Part shown: positions 1-8,725 of the stretch, piece by piece | Layout of the letters: each line of letters begins with the position of its first letter | How positions within the stretch are numbered: position 1 is the stretch's first letter | Notes under the pieces: generated by a model | The model's database searches: none | The model's input: the letters and a program-made list of their open reading frames with translations, nothing else | What the model was told of the DNA's origin: nothing | Program-made: the position numbers and the translations under genes | Assembly (NCBI GenBank): GCA_024641505.1 | Contig: JAHECY010000043.1 | Span: forward strand, 1-32,745 | Direction: 5' to 3' | DNA from: Gammaproteobacteria bacterium | GTDB lineage: Bacteria > Pseudomonadota > Gammaproteobacteria > SG8-11 | DNA length: 32,745 nucleotides

Positions 1-1338
1 GTCGGCGGTTGCGAACAAATGCCCACTGTAATTTCCCGGCGTTAACGAAGAGGCCTCCACTGAGGCAATCACGGTTTCCGGTGTGGCGCCGCCGGTGGGA
101 ATAAGCGCCAACCAGGGTATATCGGTCTTGATTTGATAGGATGCGGAATTGCCATCGCTGGTCCCCAGTACCAGCACCTGATCGGGAGGAATCTCGCCTT
201 CGGTCAAGGAAAATACCAGGGAAGTCTTATCGAACATCAGCATCGGCAAGGTGTTGCCCACCGCTATGTTGGCATGCACTAGGCGCAGTTCGCCTGTGTC
301 AAGTTCCAAGCGCGCGCTGAGGATATGATCGCCTTCGGTCCATGCCGTGGTATCGAAGGCGTTGGCGCTGACGGCATTGCCGCCGGCTAAGTCAAAAGGC
401 GCGCCATTGTCCGAACGCAAAGGCGCCCCCTGGGCCAGAGGATCATCCAAGAAGAACTCCGCTTTGACAACATTGAGTTCGGATGTCGTGAAAATATACT
501 GATTACCGGCTACAACTTCCTGATCCAGCGGCAGTGGATCATCCCGGTTGGCAAGGATGCTGAATACCAAGGCGGTGTTATCAGCCGGATCATTGACGTT
601 GACAATGACAGGTAAGCGGGCGGTAAGATAGCCGGCGGTTGAGATACTTACCGTGGTGCTGTAAGTGCCTGCCGGTAGCCCGGTGGGGTCGACGGTGAAA
701 GAGATACCCTGGGGTGACGAACCGGTGGACGGTTGGACCGCAAGCCAGGGGGCAAGAACTTTAACTTCAAAATCCGTTATCGAGGCATCGCTGGTATCCA
801 GATTCACACCGCGACTGACCGGTGCACCATCTAACTGGGTATTAATGACCAGGACGGTGCGATCCAGCGTCAACAGGGGCGCATGGTTGGCGACGACAAT
901 ATCACCATGCACTACTTCCGTAATACCGATAACCAGATCAACGACTGCGGTAATGGTATGCGTACCGTCTGCAAGAGATGTGGAATCAAAGGGAGTAGCA
1001 CCATTAACGCTGCCGCCGGCAAGGTCGAAGGGCGCCTTGTTATCGACCCGGTATGGACCACCCACCATCTGGGGATCATCGACAAAAAATTCGACACGAC
1101 TGATTTGCGTTTCCGGTTGTACCAGTATGAACAGATCGCCGGCCACCGTCTCGCCGTCCACTGGTATCGCGGCGCTGCGATTGGCGAAGGGGCTGAGCAG
1201 TAATTGACTACTGGCGCCGCGGATAGGAGAAAGTGGGGATAAACTCAGAATTAGAAGAACAGTCGCGGCCAGTTTTAACAAGCTAACCTGAAACTTTGAG
1301 GACTCCACAGGGGCTTTGCCCCGCAACAACGAACCCAT
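1..1338 (-). CDS. Secreted protein with tandem Ig-like and BACON-like modules (partial, C-terminus off the left edge)
   Basis: An uninterrupted 446-codon reading frame runs off the window edge, so the protein is longer than seen. The ATG at 1338 is preceded by GGGAG at 6-nt spacing. The N-terminus has basic residues, a hydrophobic stretch (about 17-36) and a small-residue segment around 41-44, which fits a Sec signal peptide. After it, a two-module unit occurs twice. Module A (about 58-150 and 255-362) carries the near-identical cores EFFVDDP/EFFLDDP, APFDLAGG and FD(S/T)T with a GTH/GDH turn, resembling bacterial Ig-like domains. Module B (about 152-250 and 364-446+) carries PWLA, a P-S/T-G-G/S-x-x-P turn and L-P/T-x-G-x-Y, as in BACON-type domains. 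I infer an exported adhesion or polymer-binding role. No catalytic motif is visible, and the missing C-terminus could hold one. Confidence 0.72.
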   Translation of the reverse strand, partial: MGSLLRGKAPVESSKFQVSLLKLAATVLLILSLSPLSPIRGASSQLLLSPFANRSAAIPVDGETVAGDLFILVQPETQISRVEFFVDDPQMVGGPYRVDNKAPFDLAGGSVNGATPFDSTSLADGTHTITAVVDLVIGITEVVHGDIVVANHAPLLTLDRTVLVINTQLDGAPVSRGVNLDTSDASITDFEVKVLAPWLAVQPSTGSSPQGISFTVDPTGLPAGTYSTTVSISTAGYLTARLPVIVNVNDPADNTALVFSILANRDDPLPLDQEVVAGNQYIFTTSELNVVKAEFFLDDPLAQGAPLRSDNGAPFDLAGGNAVSANAFDTTAWTEGDHILSARLELDTGELRLVHANIAVGNTLPMLMFDKTSLVFSLTEGEIPPDQVLVLGTSDGNSASYQIKTDIPWLALIPTGGATPETVIASVEASSLTPGNYSGHLFATAD

Positions 1339-1650
1339 AGCGTACTCCCGCTGCGTTCTCCCCCATGATGCATCCCAGTTATAGTTGACTACTTGTCTTT
1401 GTTATTAGTCACAATTTATAGAAGGGTAATAAATATCACGCGGAGTAAGGTTTAGAGAAGTAATTTAATCGAATTTGTTTAACCGCAATTTGTGGGTTGA
1501 TATACCGAGGAAAACTGCAACAGAGATTTAAAGGATGTGGCACCTTACTGATAAATAAGTATTATTTATCAGTACACAGCAAGCCTATTGAAAAGGACTC
1601 CGAAAACTGCAAGGGAAGGCAAGATTAAAAAAACACATAATACGTTATTT
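1339..1650. other. AT-rich intergenic region between hemH and the secreted-protein gene
   Basis: These 312 bp separate the end of hemH from the start of the secreted protein, both on the minus strand. The stretch is clearly more AT-rich than its neighbours and has no convincing open frame. It must contain the promoter of the secreted-protein gene. Several AT-rich hexamers resemble -10 boxes on the minus strand (for example near 1418 and 1384), but none has a good -35 partner. The only strong structure is the palindrome at 1546-1574. Confidence 0.6.
1546..1574. repeat. Perfect 13-bp AT-rich inverted repeat with 3-nt centre
   Basis: The arm TACTGATAAATAA (1546-1558) is followed by GTA and then its exact reverse complement (1562-1574). 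The palindrome lies about 75 bp after the hemH stop and about 210 bp before the start of the secreted-protein gene on the same strand. It lacks a GC-rich stem and a T tract, so it is a poor intrinsic terminator. Its symmetry fits a dimeric regulator operator, but no regulator can be named. Confidence 0.55.
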
Positions 1651-2760
1651 TCATCGCGTAGCCCCCGCCTGCATAGCGCGCTGTTTGCGTGCCGCCTGCT
1701 CTTCGGCGGAGTAACCGGCATATTCGGGGTCGGCACAAGACCAGCCCTGGATATGCTGCCGGATCAGCGCCAGCATGAGGTCGACATGGGTGTCCGCATC
1801 GTTCAGCGCGGGAATATAGTTGAAGCTCTTGCCGCCCTTCTCCATAAAAACCTGTTGTACGCCCTGGGCGATTTCTTCCAGGGTTTCCAGACAGTCGGCG
1901 GAGAAGCCGGGGCAGATCACATCCACTTTGCCGATGCCCTGCTGCGCCCATTTTTCAATGGTGGGTTGGGTGTACGGCGGCAGCCATTCTTCGCGGCCGA
2001 ACAATGATTGAAAACTCACATCCCATTCGCCGTCTTTCAGGTGCAGTCGCTCCGCCACCAGGCGCGCTGTTTTACGGCAATGGCAATAATAGGGATCACC
2101 GGCCAGATGGTAGCGTTTGGGAATACCGTGAAAGGAAAACAGCAATTTGTCCGGTTGTCCCCATTGGGTCCAGGGCGTGGACACGCTGTCCGCCAAGGCG
2201 GAGATATACAGCTCATGGTCATGGTACTGGTTGATGAAGCGCAGTTCCGGAATCCAGCGCCAGCGTTTCAGTTCATCGGCGATGGCATCGAAGGTCGAGG
2301 CCGTGGTGGTGGCGGAATATTGGGGATACAGAGGCAGCACCAGAACATGGCGCGCGCCGGCTTCCTTGAGCCGTTCCAATCCCTGGCTGATGGAGGGTCG
2401 GCCATAACGCATGGCCAGTTGCACCTGCACGGGAAAGCGCAGGTCCTTGTCCAGGCGTTCCTGAACTTTACGCGCCAGCGCCAGGGAATTGGTATATAAG
2501 GGCGAGCCTTGCTCGGTCCAGATTTGCTGATAAGCATGGGCGGCCTTATGCGGCCGAATATTGAGAATGACGCCGTTGAGGATGAACCACCATAGCAGGC
2601 GCGGCATATCGACGATGCGCGGGTCCGCCAGAAATTGTTTCAGGTAGGAGCGCACTGCGTGCGCCGTGGGCGCATCGGGGGTCCCCAGATTCAGCATTAA
2701 AATACCGATGGTTTCACCTTGCCCGTGATCGAACAGCGGCTCGTCGCGAAATATCCCCAT
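1651..2760 (-). CDS. hemH: Ferrochelatase
   Basis: HemH inserts Fe2+ into protoporphyrin IX, the last step of protoheme synthesis. The 369-residue protein has the family N-terminus (ILMLNLGTPDAP at 20-31), the central LFSFHGIP segment with the metal-binding catalytic His211, and CLETLEEI with the conserved acidic Glu292, all in the expected order. The segment DPYYCHC (222-228) adds two closely spaced cysteines; whether they bind anything cannot be judged here. The length is slightly above typical bacterial ferrochelatases because of a short C-terminal extension rich in Ala, Gln and Arg. The start has GAAGGGG at 5-nt spacing. A TATACT-like -10 box lies at 2810-2815 on the minus strand. The gene diverges from psd. 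Confidence 0.96.
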   Translation of the reverse strand: MGIFRDEPLFDHGQGETIGILMLNLGTPDAPTAHAVRSYLKQFLADPRIVDMPRLLWWFILNGVILNIRPHKAAHAYQQIWTEQGSPLYTNSLALARKVQERLDKDLRFPVQVQLAMRYGRPSISQGLERLKEAGARHVLVLPLYPQYSATTTASTFDAIADELKRWRWIPELRFINQYHDHELYISALADSVSTPWTQWGQPDKLLFSFHGIPKRYHLAGDPYYCHCRKTARLVAERLHLKDGEWDVSFQSLFGREEWLPPYTQPTIEKWAQQGIGKVDVICPGFSADCLETLEEIAQGVQQVFMEKGGKSFNYIPALNDADTHVDLMLALIRQHIQGWSCADPEYAGYSAEEQAARKQRAMQAGATR

Positions 2761-2852
2761 GGTTGCCCCTTCATTATGGTTGTTTCAACTGCCGGTCAGC
2801 GGTGCAGGCAGTATACGTGTTTCCCGTCAGGGCGGGAAATCAACGGCGATTA

Positions 2853-2881
2853 ATGACAGCGTGTATTTAATAGCATAAGAT
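2853..2881 (+). promoter_or_regulatory. Predicted sigma70 promoter for psd
   Basis: ATGACA (2853-2858, five of six matches to the -35 consensus) and TAAGAT (2876-2881, four of six to the -10 consensus) are separated by 17 bp. Transcription would start near 2888, leaving a leader of about 48 nt before the psd ATG. A small hairpin (TTTCCCG, six-base loop, CGGGAAA; 2820-2839) lies just upstream in the divergent hemH-psd region. Confidence 0.5.
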
Positions 2882-2935
2882 GCCGCTTTTATCTGCACCC
2901 GCCGTACGGTGAGTGGCCAAAATTCGAAGGTCCCG

Positions 2936-3796
2936 ATGCTAATTGATTATTTAAAAGTCATCCCCCAGTATTTTTTACCCACCCATGCCATTTCGAAACT
3001 GTTCTTCCTGCTCACGCGCAGCCGCAACCGGGCGTGGAAAAACTGGCTGATCAACTGGTTTATCAAAACCTATGGCGTGGACATGTCCGTGGCAGTGGAA
3101 CAGAATATCGAGAATTTCCCGGATTTTAACAGCTTCTTCACCCGTGCCCTGAAAGCCGACGCCCGACCGTTGGCGCGGGAACCCGGCGCCATCGTGTCAC
3201 CCGTGGACGGCGCCATCAGCCAACGGGGACCCATCGAACGGGGCAGGATTTTTCAGGCTAAAGGCCATGGTTATACGGCGGCGCAACTGTTGGGCAGCGC
3301 AACCTCGGACTGGCAGGCCTTTGAAAATGGGGCTTTTTGCACGATTTACCTGTCACCCAAGGATTATCACCGTATTCATATGCCGATCGCCGGCACGCTG
3401 ACCCACATGCGCCACATCCCGGGCAGACTGTTCAGCGTCAATGCCGCTACCACCCGGCGCATTCCCGCATTGTTCGCGCGCAATGAACGGGTGGTGGCGA
3501 TGTTTGATACCGCTCTGGGAAAACTGGCCATGGTGCTGGTGGGGGCGTTGAATGTCTCGCAAATCGATACCGTGTGGGCGGAAAACGTGCACGGTCCCGA
3601 CCCCCTGCGCAGCCATCAATGGGACTACGGGGATAAAACGCCCATCACCCTGCAGCAAGGCCAGGAAATGGGCCGTTTCAATATGGGTTCCACGGTTATT
3701 CTGTTGTTTGAACCCGGTAAAATTCAATGGGTTAGCGAGATCGCTGCGGATAAATCGGTGCGTATGGGGCAATTAATGGCGCGCACCGTCGCCTGA
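2936..3796 (+). CDS. psd: Phosphatidylserine decarboxylase proenzyme
   Basis: Psd is an inner-membrane enzyme that decarboxylates phosphatidylserine to phosphatidylethanolamine. It cleaves itself to form a pyruvoyl cofactor. The self-cleavage site M250-G251-S252-T253 is present, with the partner residues Asp91 (SPVDGA) and His148 (DYHRIHMP) that complete the D-H-S triad known for the E. coli enzyme. At 286 residues it matches the bacterial short form. The ATG at 2936 was chosen because GAAGG lies 5 nt upstream and the protein then starts in register with known homologues. An in-frame GTG at 2909 would add nine residues. It diverges from hemH. Confidence 0.96.
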   Translation: MLIDYLKVIPQYFLPTHAISKLFFLLTRSRNRAWKNWLINWFIKTYGVDMSVAVEQNIENFPDFNSFFTRALKADARPLAREPGAIVSPVDGAISQRGPIERGRIFQAKGHGYTAAQLLGSATSDWQAFENGAFCTIYLSPKDYHRIHMPIAGTLTHMRHIPGRLFSVNAATTRRIPALFARNERVVAMFDTALGKLAMVLVGALNVSQIDTVWAENVHGPDPLRSHQWDYGDKTPITLQQGQEMGRFNMGSTVILLFEPGKIQWVSEIAADKSVRMGQLMARTVA

Positions 3797-3898
3797 ACAA
3801 TTTTTTAAAGCATGAGGTAAATCCGGGATATTGCGCTCATTTCCCCCAGGGCATTGGACTATACTGGAAATAAGCCACTGTGAGGAAGGATGTGTGTC

Positions 3899-4084
3899 AT
3901 GACCGACAAACTCAAACCCGAGGTGCCAGAACTCATCGCCTGTGATATTTGTCTGGAGGAAATTCCCAGTACCGCCGCCCAGAGCATGGAGTCGGACGAC
4001 TATGTGTACCATTTCTGCGGCATCCACTGTTATGAGCAATGGCAGCAACAAAGCAAGCAACAGAAAAAAGAAGACGTTGACTGA
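3899..4084 (+). CDS. Small four-cysteine protein, DUF3330-like
   Basis: This 61-residue protein contains CDIC (Cys15, Cys18), then EEIPSTAA, DDYVYHFCG (Cys40) and HCYEQW (Cys44), followed by a Gln/Lys-rich tail. The C-x2-C...C-x3-C spacing suggests a small treble-clef or TRASH-like zinc site. The pattern of an acidic patch followed by YHFCG fits DUF3330 as I remember it. Function is unknown. An ATG nine bases upstream (3890) is also in frame; the later one was preferred because GGAAGG sits at a normal distance. The gene lies about 100 bp after psd and converges with epmA, ending 6 bp from its stop. Confidence 0.72.
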   Translation: MTDKLKPEVPELIACDICLEEIPSTAAQSMESDDYVYHFCGIHCYEQWQQQSKQQKKEDVD

Positions 4085-4090
4085 ACCCGG

Positions 4091-5059
4091 CTAGGCGCAC
4101 TCCCAGGGGAACGGCAAAACCTGATCGATGTGCGCGTACTCCCCCGCCAGCATGCACAGGCGATCGATACCGATGGCAACGCCGGCACAGGGCGGCAAGC
4201 CATGCGCCAGGGCCGCCACCAGGTGGCTATCCATAGACACGGCGGCTTGCCCGGCCGCCGCGCGGCGTTGTAAATCGCGTTCGAAGCGTTGCCGTTGTTC
4301 CACCGCATCCGTCAGTTCGCAAAATCCATTGCCCAACTCTACGCCGTCGACAAAGACCTCGAAGCGTTGCGCCACGCGCGCATCATCCGCGCGTAGCCGG
4401 GCCAGCGAAGCCTGGGACGCTGGAAAATCATGCACAAACACCAGGCCCTGCCCTTTGAGCCGGGGTTGCAGCAACGCGCCGAACAACAAGTCCAATAACG
4501 CATCCCGATCACCTGCCACCAGGCCTTGCACCTCGCCTTCGGTGCGGATCCATGCCTGATGCAGCTCGTCAAAACTCGCCTGCAGGGGATCGAGTTGCAG
4601 GTACTGCATGAACAAATCCTGGTAGCGTAGTTTTCGGCCGGGTCCGGGATCACGCCAGGCGCCCAATACGCTACGCAACAGTTCTTCGACTTCCGCCATC
4701 AATTGGTGATCGTCATAGCCCACGCGATACCATTCCAGCATCGTGAATTCCGGATTGTGCCAGCGACCCCGTTCGCGGTCGCGAAACACCCGGGCGATTT
4801 GAAAGATGGAGCCACTGCCCGCCGCCAGCAGGCGTTTCATATGAAATTCCGGGGAGGTAATGAGAAATCGCTGCGCCGCGCCGACCGGTACGCGGTAACT
4901 TTCGATATTGGGATCGGTGGTTCCGGCCTGGGACAACAGCGGCGTTTCCACTTCCAGGCATTCCCGAACGGAAAAAAAAGCACGCATCAGGCGCATGATG
5001 CGTGCTCGGGTGTGCAGTGCTTCCAGGTCGGCCGTCGGTTCCCAGGTGGATGCGTTCAT
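4091..5059 (-). CDS. epmA: Elongation factor P--(R)-beta-lysine ligase
   Basis: EpmA (PoxA/GenX/YjeA) is a truncated class II lysyl-tRNA synthetase paralogue that attaches (R)-beta-lysine to a lysine of EF-P. The class II motifs are visible: motif 1 with VETPLL (37-42), motif 2 from about 92 to 112 with FRDRERGRWHNPEF, and motif 3 GVAIGIDRL (about 293-301). The anticodon-binding domain of LysRS is absent, as expected for EpmA, and the 322-residue length is typical. The gene follows efp on the same strand with a 23-bp gap, so the enzyme and its substrate are probably co-transcribed. Confidence 0.95.
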   Translation of the reverse strand: MNASTWEPTADLEALHTRARIMRLMRAFFSVRECLEVETPLLSQAGTTDPNIESYRVPVGAAQRFLITSPEFHMKRLLAAGSGSIFQIARVFRDRERGRWHNPEFTMLEWYRVGYDDHQLMAEVEELLRSVLGAWRDPGPGRKLRYQDLFMQYLQLDPLQASFDELHQAWIRTEGEVQGLVAGDRDALLDLLFGALLQPRLKGQGLVFVHDFPASQASLARLRADDARVAQRFEVFVDGVELGNGFCELTDAVEQRQRFERDLQRRAAAGQAAVSMDSHLVAALAHGLPPCAGVAIGIDRLCMLAGEYAHIDQVLPFPWECA

Positions 5060-5082
5060 GCCGCTCAGGCCCTACGGCGTGC

Positions 5083-5652
5083 TTATTCCTTGGCGCGCGA
5101 GACGTATTCGCCGGTACGGGTATCGACTTTGATGTATTCGCCGGATTCGATGAACAAGGGGACGCGCACCACCGCGCCGGTTTCCAGCTTCGCGGGCTTG
5201 CCGCCGCCGCTGGCGGTGTCGCCGCGCACGCCGGGGTCGGTCTCGGTAATCTGCAGTACCACGAAATTGGGCGGCGTCACAGCGATGGGATTGCCGTTGT
5301 ACAGAGTGACCACGCACATGTCCTGTTCCTTGATCCACTGCGAGGCGTCACCCACGGCGGCGTCGTCCGCGCCGACTTGTTCGAAGGTGGTGGCATGCAT
5401 GAAATGATAGTGCTCGCCGTCGTTGTAGAGATACTGCATGTCCGTATCCACGACGTCGGCGCCTTCCACGGATTCGCCGGATTTAAGGGTACGGTCGACC
5501 ACGCGCCCGGTTTTCAAATTGCGAATCTTGACGCGGGTGAACGCCTGGCCTTTGCCGGGTTTGACGAATTCGCACTCGACAATATTGTAGGGGTCGCCAT
5601 CAAGCATGATTTTCAACCCGTTTCTCAGATCATTAGTACCGTAGTTAGCCAT
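5083..5652 (-). CDS. efp: Translation elongation factor P
   Basis: EF-P binds between the ribosomal P and E sites and relieves stalling at consecutive prolines. The 189-residue protein has the KOW-like domain I with KPGKGQAF at 31-38; Lys34 is the residue modified by EpmA/EpmB. Two OB-fold domains follow, ending with the family-typical [17 protein letters not shown]. Its neighbours are epmA (downstream, same strand) and epmB (divergent), which directly supports beta-lysylation rather than rhamnosylation of this EF-P. A TATGAT box on the minus strand around 5720 could be its -10 element. Confidence 0.97.
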   Translation of the reverse strand: MANYGTNDLRNGLKIMLDGDPYNIVECEFVKPGKGQAFTRVKIRNLKTGRVVDRTLKSGESVEGADVVDTDMQYLYNDGEHYHFMHATTFEQVGADDAAVGDASQWIKEQDMCVVTLYNGNPIAVTPPNFVVLQITETDPGVRGDTASGGGKPAKLETGAVVRVPLFIESGEYIKVDTRTGEYVSRAKE

Positions 5653-5732
5653 GTAATTCCTGTCTTTGGGGAACCCTGCCCCGCTAAAAAATCGAACACA
5701 CCGTGGTGAAAGTGCGTATCATACCGCACACT

Positions 5733-6773
5733 ATGATGCCTTTGCACACCCAAAACCCCGGCTGGCAGCAACAAATGGCGGATGTCGTCACCGATGGCCG
5801 GGAGTTGTGCCGCATTCTGCACCTGGACCCGGCCCGGTTGCAGCCACCCTTGCTGGCCGATTCCGGTTTCACCATGCGCGTCCCCCGGGCCTTTATCAAC
5901 CGCATGGAACCCGGCAATCCCGAAGATCCCTTACTCCTGCAAGTCCTGGCCAGTGCCGTGGAAAATATCCCGGTGGCGGATTTTCACCGGGACCCGGTGG
6001 GCGACACGGCAGCACTGCGGCAACCGGGCCTGCTGCACAAATACCATGGCCGCGTGCTGCTGGTTACCACCGGCGCCTGCGCCGTGCATTGCCGGTATTG
6101 TTTCCGCAGACATTACCCCTACGGCGACGCCGCCACCCGTGGCAACGATACGGCGGCGCTGTTACGCTACCTGCACGATGACACCTCTATTAAAGAGGTA
6201 ATTTTAAGCGGCGGCGATCCTCTGACGTTAAGCGACAATCGTTTGCAACACTTATTAGCGGAGCTGCACAGCGTGCCGCACCTGACGACCTTACGCGTTC
6301 ATACCCGTATTCCCACCATCATTCCCGACCGCATCGGCAACCGGTTTCTCGATATTTTCCGGCACAGCCCCTTGGCCAAGGTCATGGTGGTGCATGTCAA
6401 TCATCCGCGGGAACTGACGGCGCTTGAGCGCGGCCCCTTCCAGGAGTTGCGGGATGCAGGATTTTTCCTGTTGAATCAATCGGTTCTACTTAAAAGAATC
6501 AATGATGACGCCACCACATTGGCGCAACTGAGCGCATCGCTGTTTGACCTGGGGATCCTGCCGTACTACCTGCACCAACTGGACAAAGTACACGGTGCGG
6601 GCCATTTTCAGGTGACGGACGCGGTCGCCGGCGCCATCTACCACGCCCTGGCCTCCCTGGTGCCCGGTTACCTATTACCCAAGTTTGTCCGGGATATCCC
6701 GGGCCAACCCCACAAGACGCTTTACCCATTCCATACTAATGCTTCCCCCGCATCTAAAGCCTGGCCCGCCTAA
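5733..6773 (+). CDS. epmB: EF-P beta-lysylation protein, lysine 2,3-aminomutase family
   Basis: EpmB (YjeK) is a radical-SAM, PLP-dependent aminomutase that converts (S)-alpha-lysine to (R)-beta-lysine for EpmA. The radical-SAM cluster motif appears as GACAVHCRYCFRRH, with cysteines at 116, 120 and 123 counted from the chosen start. Other family segments are RVPRAFINRM, PGLLHKYHGR, LSGGDPL, LLNQSVLL and LPYYLHQLDKVHGAGHF. The start is uncertain: ATG codons at 5733 and 5736 and a GTG at 5703 are in frame, and none has a strong ribosome binding site. The ATG pair aligns best with the length of known EpmB. The gene diverges from efp. Confidence 0.94.
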   Translation: MMPLHTQNPGWQQQMADVVTDGRELCRILHLDPARLQPPLLADSGFTMRVPRAFINRMEPGNPEDPLLLQVLASAVENIPVADFHRDPVGDTAALRQPGLLHKYHGRVLLVTTGACAVHCRYCFRRHYPYGDAATRGNDTAALLRYLHDDTSIKEVILSGGDPLTLSDNRLQHLLAELHSVPHLTTLRVHTRIPTIIPDRIGNRFLDIFRHSPLAKVMVVHVNHPRELTALERGPFQELRDAGFFLLNQSVLLKRINDDATTLAQLSASLFDLGILPYYLHQLDKVHGAGHFQVTDAVAGAIYHALASLVPGYLLPKFVRDIPGQPHKTLYPFHTNASPASKAWPA

Positions 6774-6805
6774 GTCGATATATCTAGCTGTAACATAAGA
6801 ATTTT

Positions 6806-8704
6806 ATGGCTCGTTACCTTACCCATAGCACACGCCATGGGCGTGAGAACTCGGATCAGGACACCGTGGCTGACAGACACAGCATTTCTTTACACCTGCC
6901 TACTCGGCAATCGGCGAAGACGCATTCCGTAGAAACGCGTCCCAAGATCATCGAGAAATGGCTGGAGCAATTACCGCGCGCCAATACCGGCGAATGCGCG
7001 CGTCTGTATTTCGGTTTGTTGCGCGATCTTAATCGAATCGAGATCGCCGACCACGATCGCTTTAAAATACTGGAAATGTGCCTGGAGCCGGGTGAATTTA
7101 TCTACCAGGCGTTGATCAAGCACTATCTGGGCTTGCCATTTCCGTTGTCGGTCAAGAAACAGCAAGTCGCGGTTCTAGCGCGCGAGCTGGAGTGCGAGCT
7201 TGCACTCGGCTACAAAATCATTGTCGAGGACCGCATCAACGGCAAGACTTCCAAGATCGACCGCCACACCTTTCACGTCGCCTTGCACCGGTGCTGCGAA
7301 CATCTCGGCAATGTGCTGTTGCGTTCCTACATGGTCTATATGCAGACACCGCCGCATATCTGGGCGCAACTCAACCGTCTTTATCACTATGCGGAAACTC
7401 ACAAACTGCATCTGGGCGAACTGCGGGATACCGGCTCCAGCATCGAGCAGATATACAAACGCATTTTACTGTTGAAAGCCATCAACCCCAACCGCATGCG
7501 CCAATCCGACATTGTCAAAACCAACACCTTGCTGTTGGACTGGGTCAAATACGCCATGATCGTCCCGGTGACCAATGCCGCTGCCCAGGACGGTTTGTAT
7601 TGCGTGGATCTGACACAAGACGCGCCGCCGGACTATTTCGTCAACAACAGCACCGCTAATCTGCCTGCTCTCCGCCTCATTGACACCGGCAAGATGCTGC
7701 AGCATATTCATGACACGGCCGATCACTACACGCGCTTGAGCAGCGCTGTGGACACCGTCGCCTTTGGCGCGTTGTCACCACACACCCTGCATCAGTTGCT
7801 GGTGACCTGGAGCGGCGGCTCGAAGCGTCATTTCACACGCTCCCACGGCCAGAACAATGTTGAAGTACTCATCGGTCTGACCACGGTGCACCACTTTCTC
7901 ATGGAAGGCGAGCTGACCGCGGATTTGAAAAAACAGGGCGCCAAGGATGTGTTCCGACCCACGGAATCAGGTATTTTCGAAGTGCGTTCCCGCTATAAAT
8001 CCGGAACCGCCGGCTCCGCCAATATCGATATCTGGAATCCCTCGTACACCATCGCCAGCCAGGAACAAGACTACAATATCGACTTCGACAGCCCTGCCGT
8101 GGTAGGTTCCTATCGAGCACAAAGCGAAGCCGCACAAGGCACTAAAAATTATGAAGTCCATATCTGCGCCAGCGTCGACGAGAGCGCCACCGGCTATCGC
8201 CTGGTGTGGATTCCCTGGGAAGGCAAGAAACCGCCACTCAACGTGCATGTGGGTGATCTGGTCGCGGTGCGCAATATGGTGATTGCCGGCATCAATCACT
8301 GGAGCATCGGCGTCATTCGCTGGATAAAAAACTCCGCCAACGAAAAACTTGAAATGGGTGTGGAAAAACTCGGACCCTACGGCATGGCGGCCGGGGTACG
8401 CAGCAAATTGAAAGGCAAGGAAACCGGAGACATCCAGCGCGCCATCATTCTTCCGGCAATCAAGGCGTTGCGGCAACCGGAAACCCTGGTGGTACCGTCC
8501 TTGATCGACGCCACCCGCAGTTTGAAGCTGTACTACCACGGCAAGGACACACCGATAAAATTATCGGCCATCATCGACTCCACCGGATCCATCACCCAGT
8601 ACGAATTCAAGGAAGTGATTTCGGGTAAAGTCGAACCGGGTCACGACGATAACCAGAGTGACTCGCCCCTGGAAAAGTTCAATAACATCTGGAAATCCCT
8701 CTAA
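6806..8704 (+). CDS. Conserved 632-aa protein encoded upstream of the FimX-like gene, possible PilZ-type domain
   Basis: I do not recognise an enzyme. The first 45 residues are polar and probably disordered. From about 46 to 330 the protein looks alpha-helical. From about 335 it becomes beta-rich, starting with GGSKRHFTRSHGQ, where R341xxxR345 resembles the arginine pair of PilZ domains, followed by NVEVLIGLTTVHH. A second beta segment (about 464-525) contains GDLVAVRN, WSIGVIRWIK and LEMGVEKLGP. By gene order it corresponds, as I remember it, to the conserved protein next to fimX in Pseudomonas (PA4958). The fimX-like start is only 21 bp downstream, so the two are very likely co-transcribed. 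A role with FimX in c-di-GMP-dependent surface motility is inference from context. Confidence 0.7.
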   Translation: MARYLTHSTRHGRENSDQDTVADRHSISLHLPTRQSAKTHSVETRPKIIEKWLEQLPRANTGECARLYFGLLRDLNRIEIADHDRFKILEMCLEPGEFIYQALIKHYLGLPFPLSVKKQQVAVLARELECELALGYKIIVEDRINGKTSKIDRHTFHVALHRCCEHLGNVLLRSYMVYMQTPPHIWAQLNRLYHYAETHKLHLGELRDTGSSIEQIYKRILLLKAINPNRMRQSDIVKTNTLLLDWVKYAMIVPVTNAAAQDGLYCVDLTQDAPPDYFVNNSTANLPALRLIDTGKMLQHIHDTADHYTRLSSAVDTVAFGALSPHTLHQLLVTWSGGSKRHFTRSHGQNNVEVLIGLTTVHHFLMEGELTADLKKQGAKDVFRPTESGIFEVRSRYKSGTAGSANIDIWNPSYTIASQEQDYNIDFDSPAVVGSYRAQSEAAQGTKNYEVHICASVDESATGYRLVWIPWEGKKPPLNVHVGDLVAVRNMVIAGINHWSIGVIRWIKNSANEKLEMGVEKLGPYGMAAGVRSKLKGKETGDIQRAIILPAIKALRQPETLVVPSLIDATRSLKLYYHGKDTPIKLSAIIDSTGSITQYEFKEVISGKVEPGHDDNQSDSPLEKFNNIWKSL

Positions 8705-8725
8705 CAGGCGTACTCACGGCGAAAG

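Noticed and set aside
665-1207. 180-codon plus-strand open frame
   Set aside because: It lies wholly antisense to the secreted Ig/BACON-like gene, whose frame has a signal peptide, repeats and a good ribosome binding site. The plus-strand product is low-complexity and resembles nothing.
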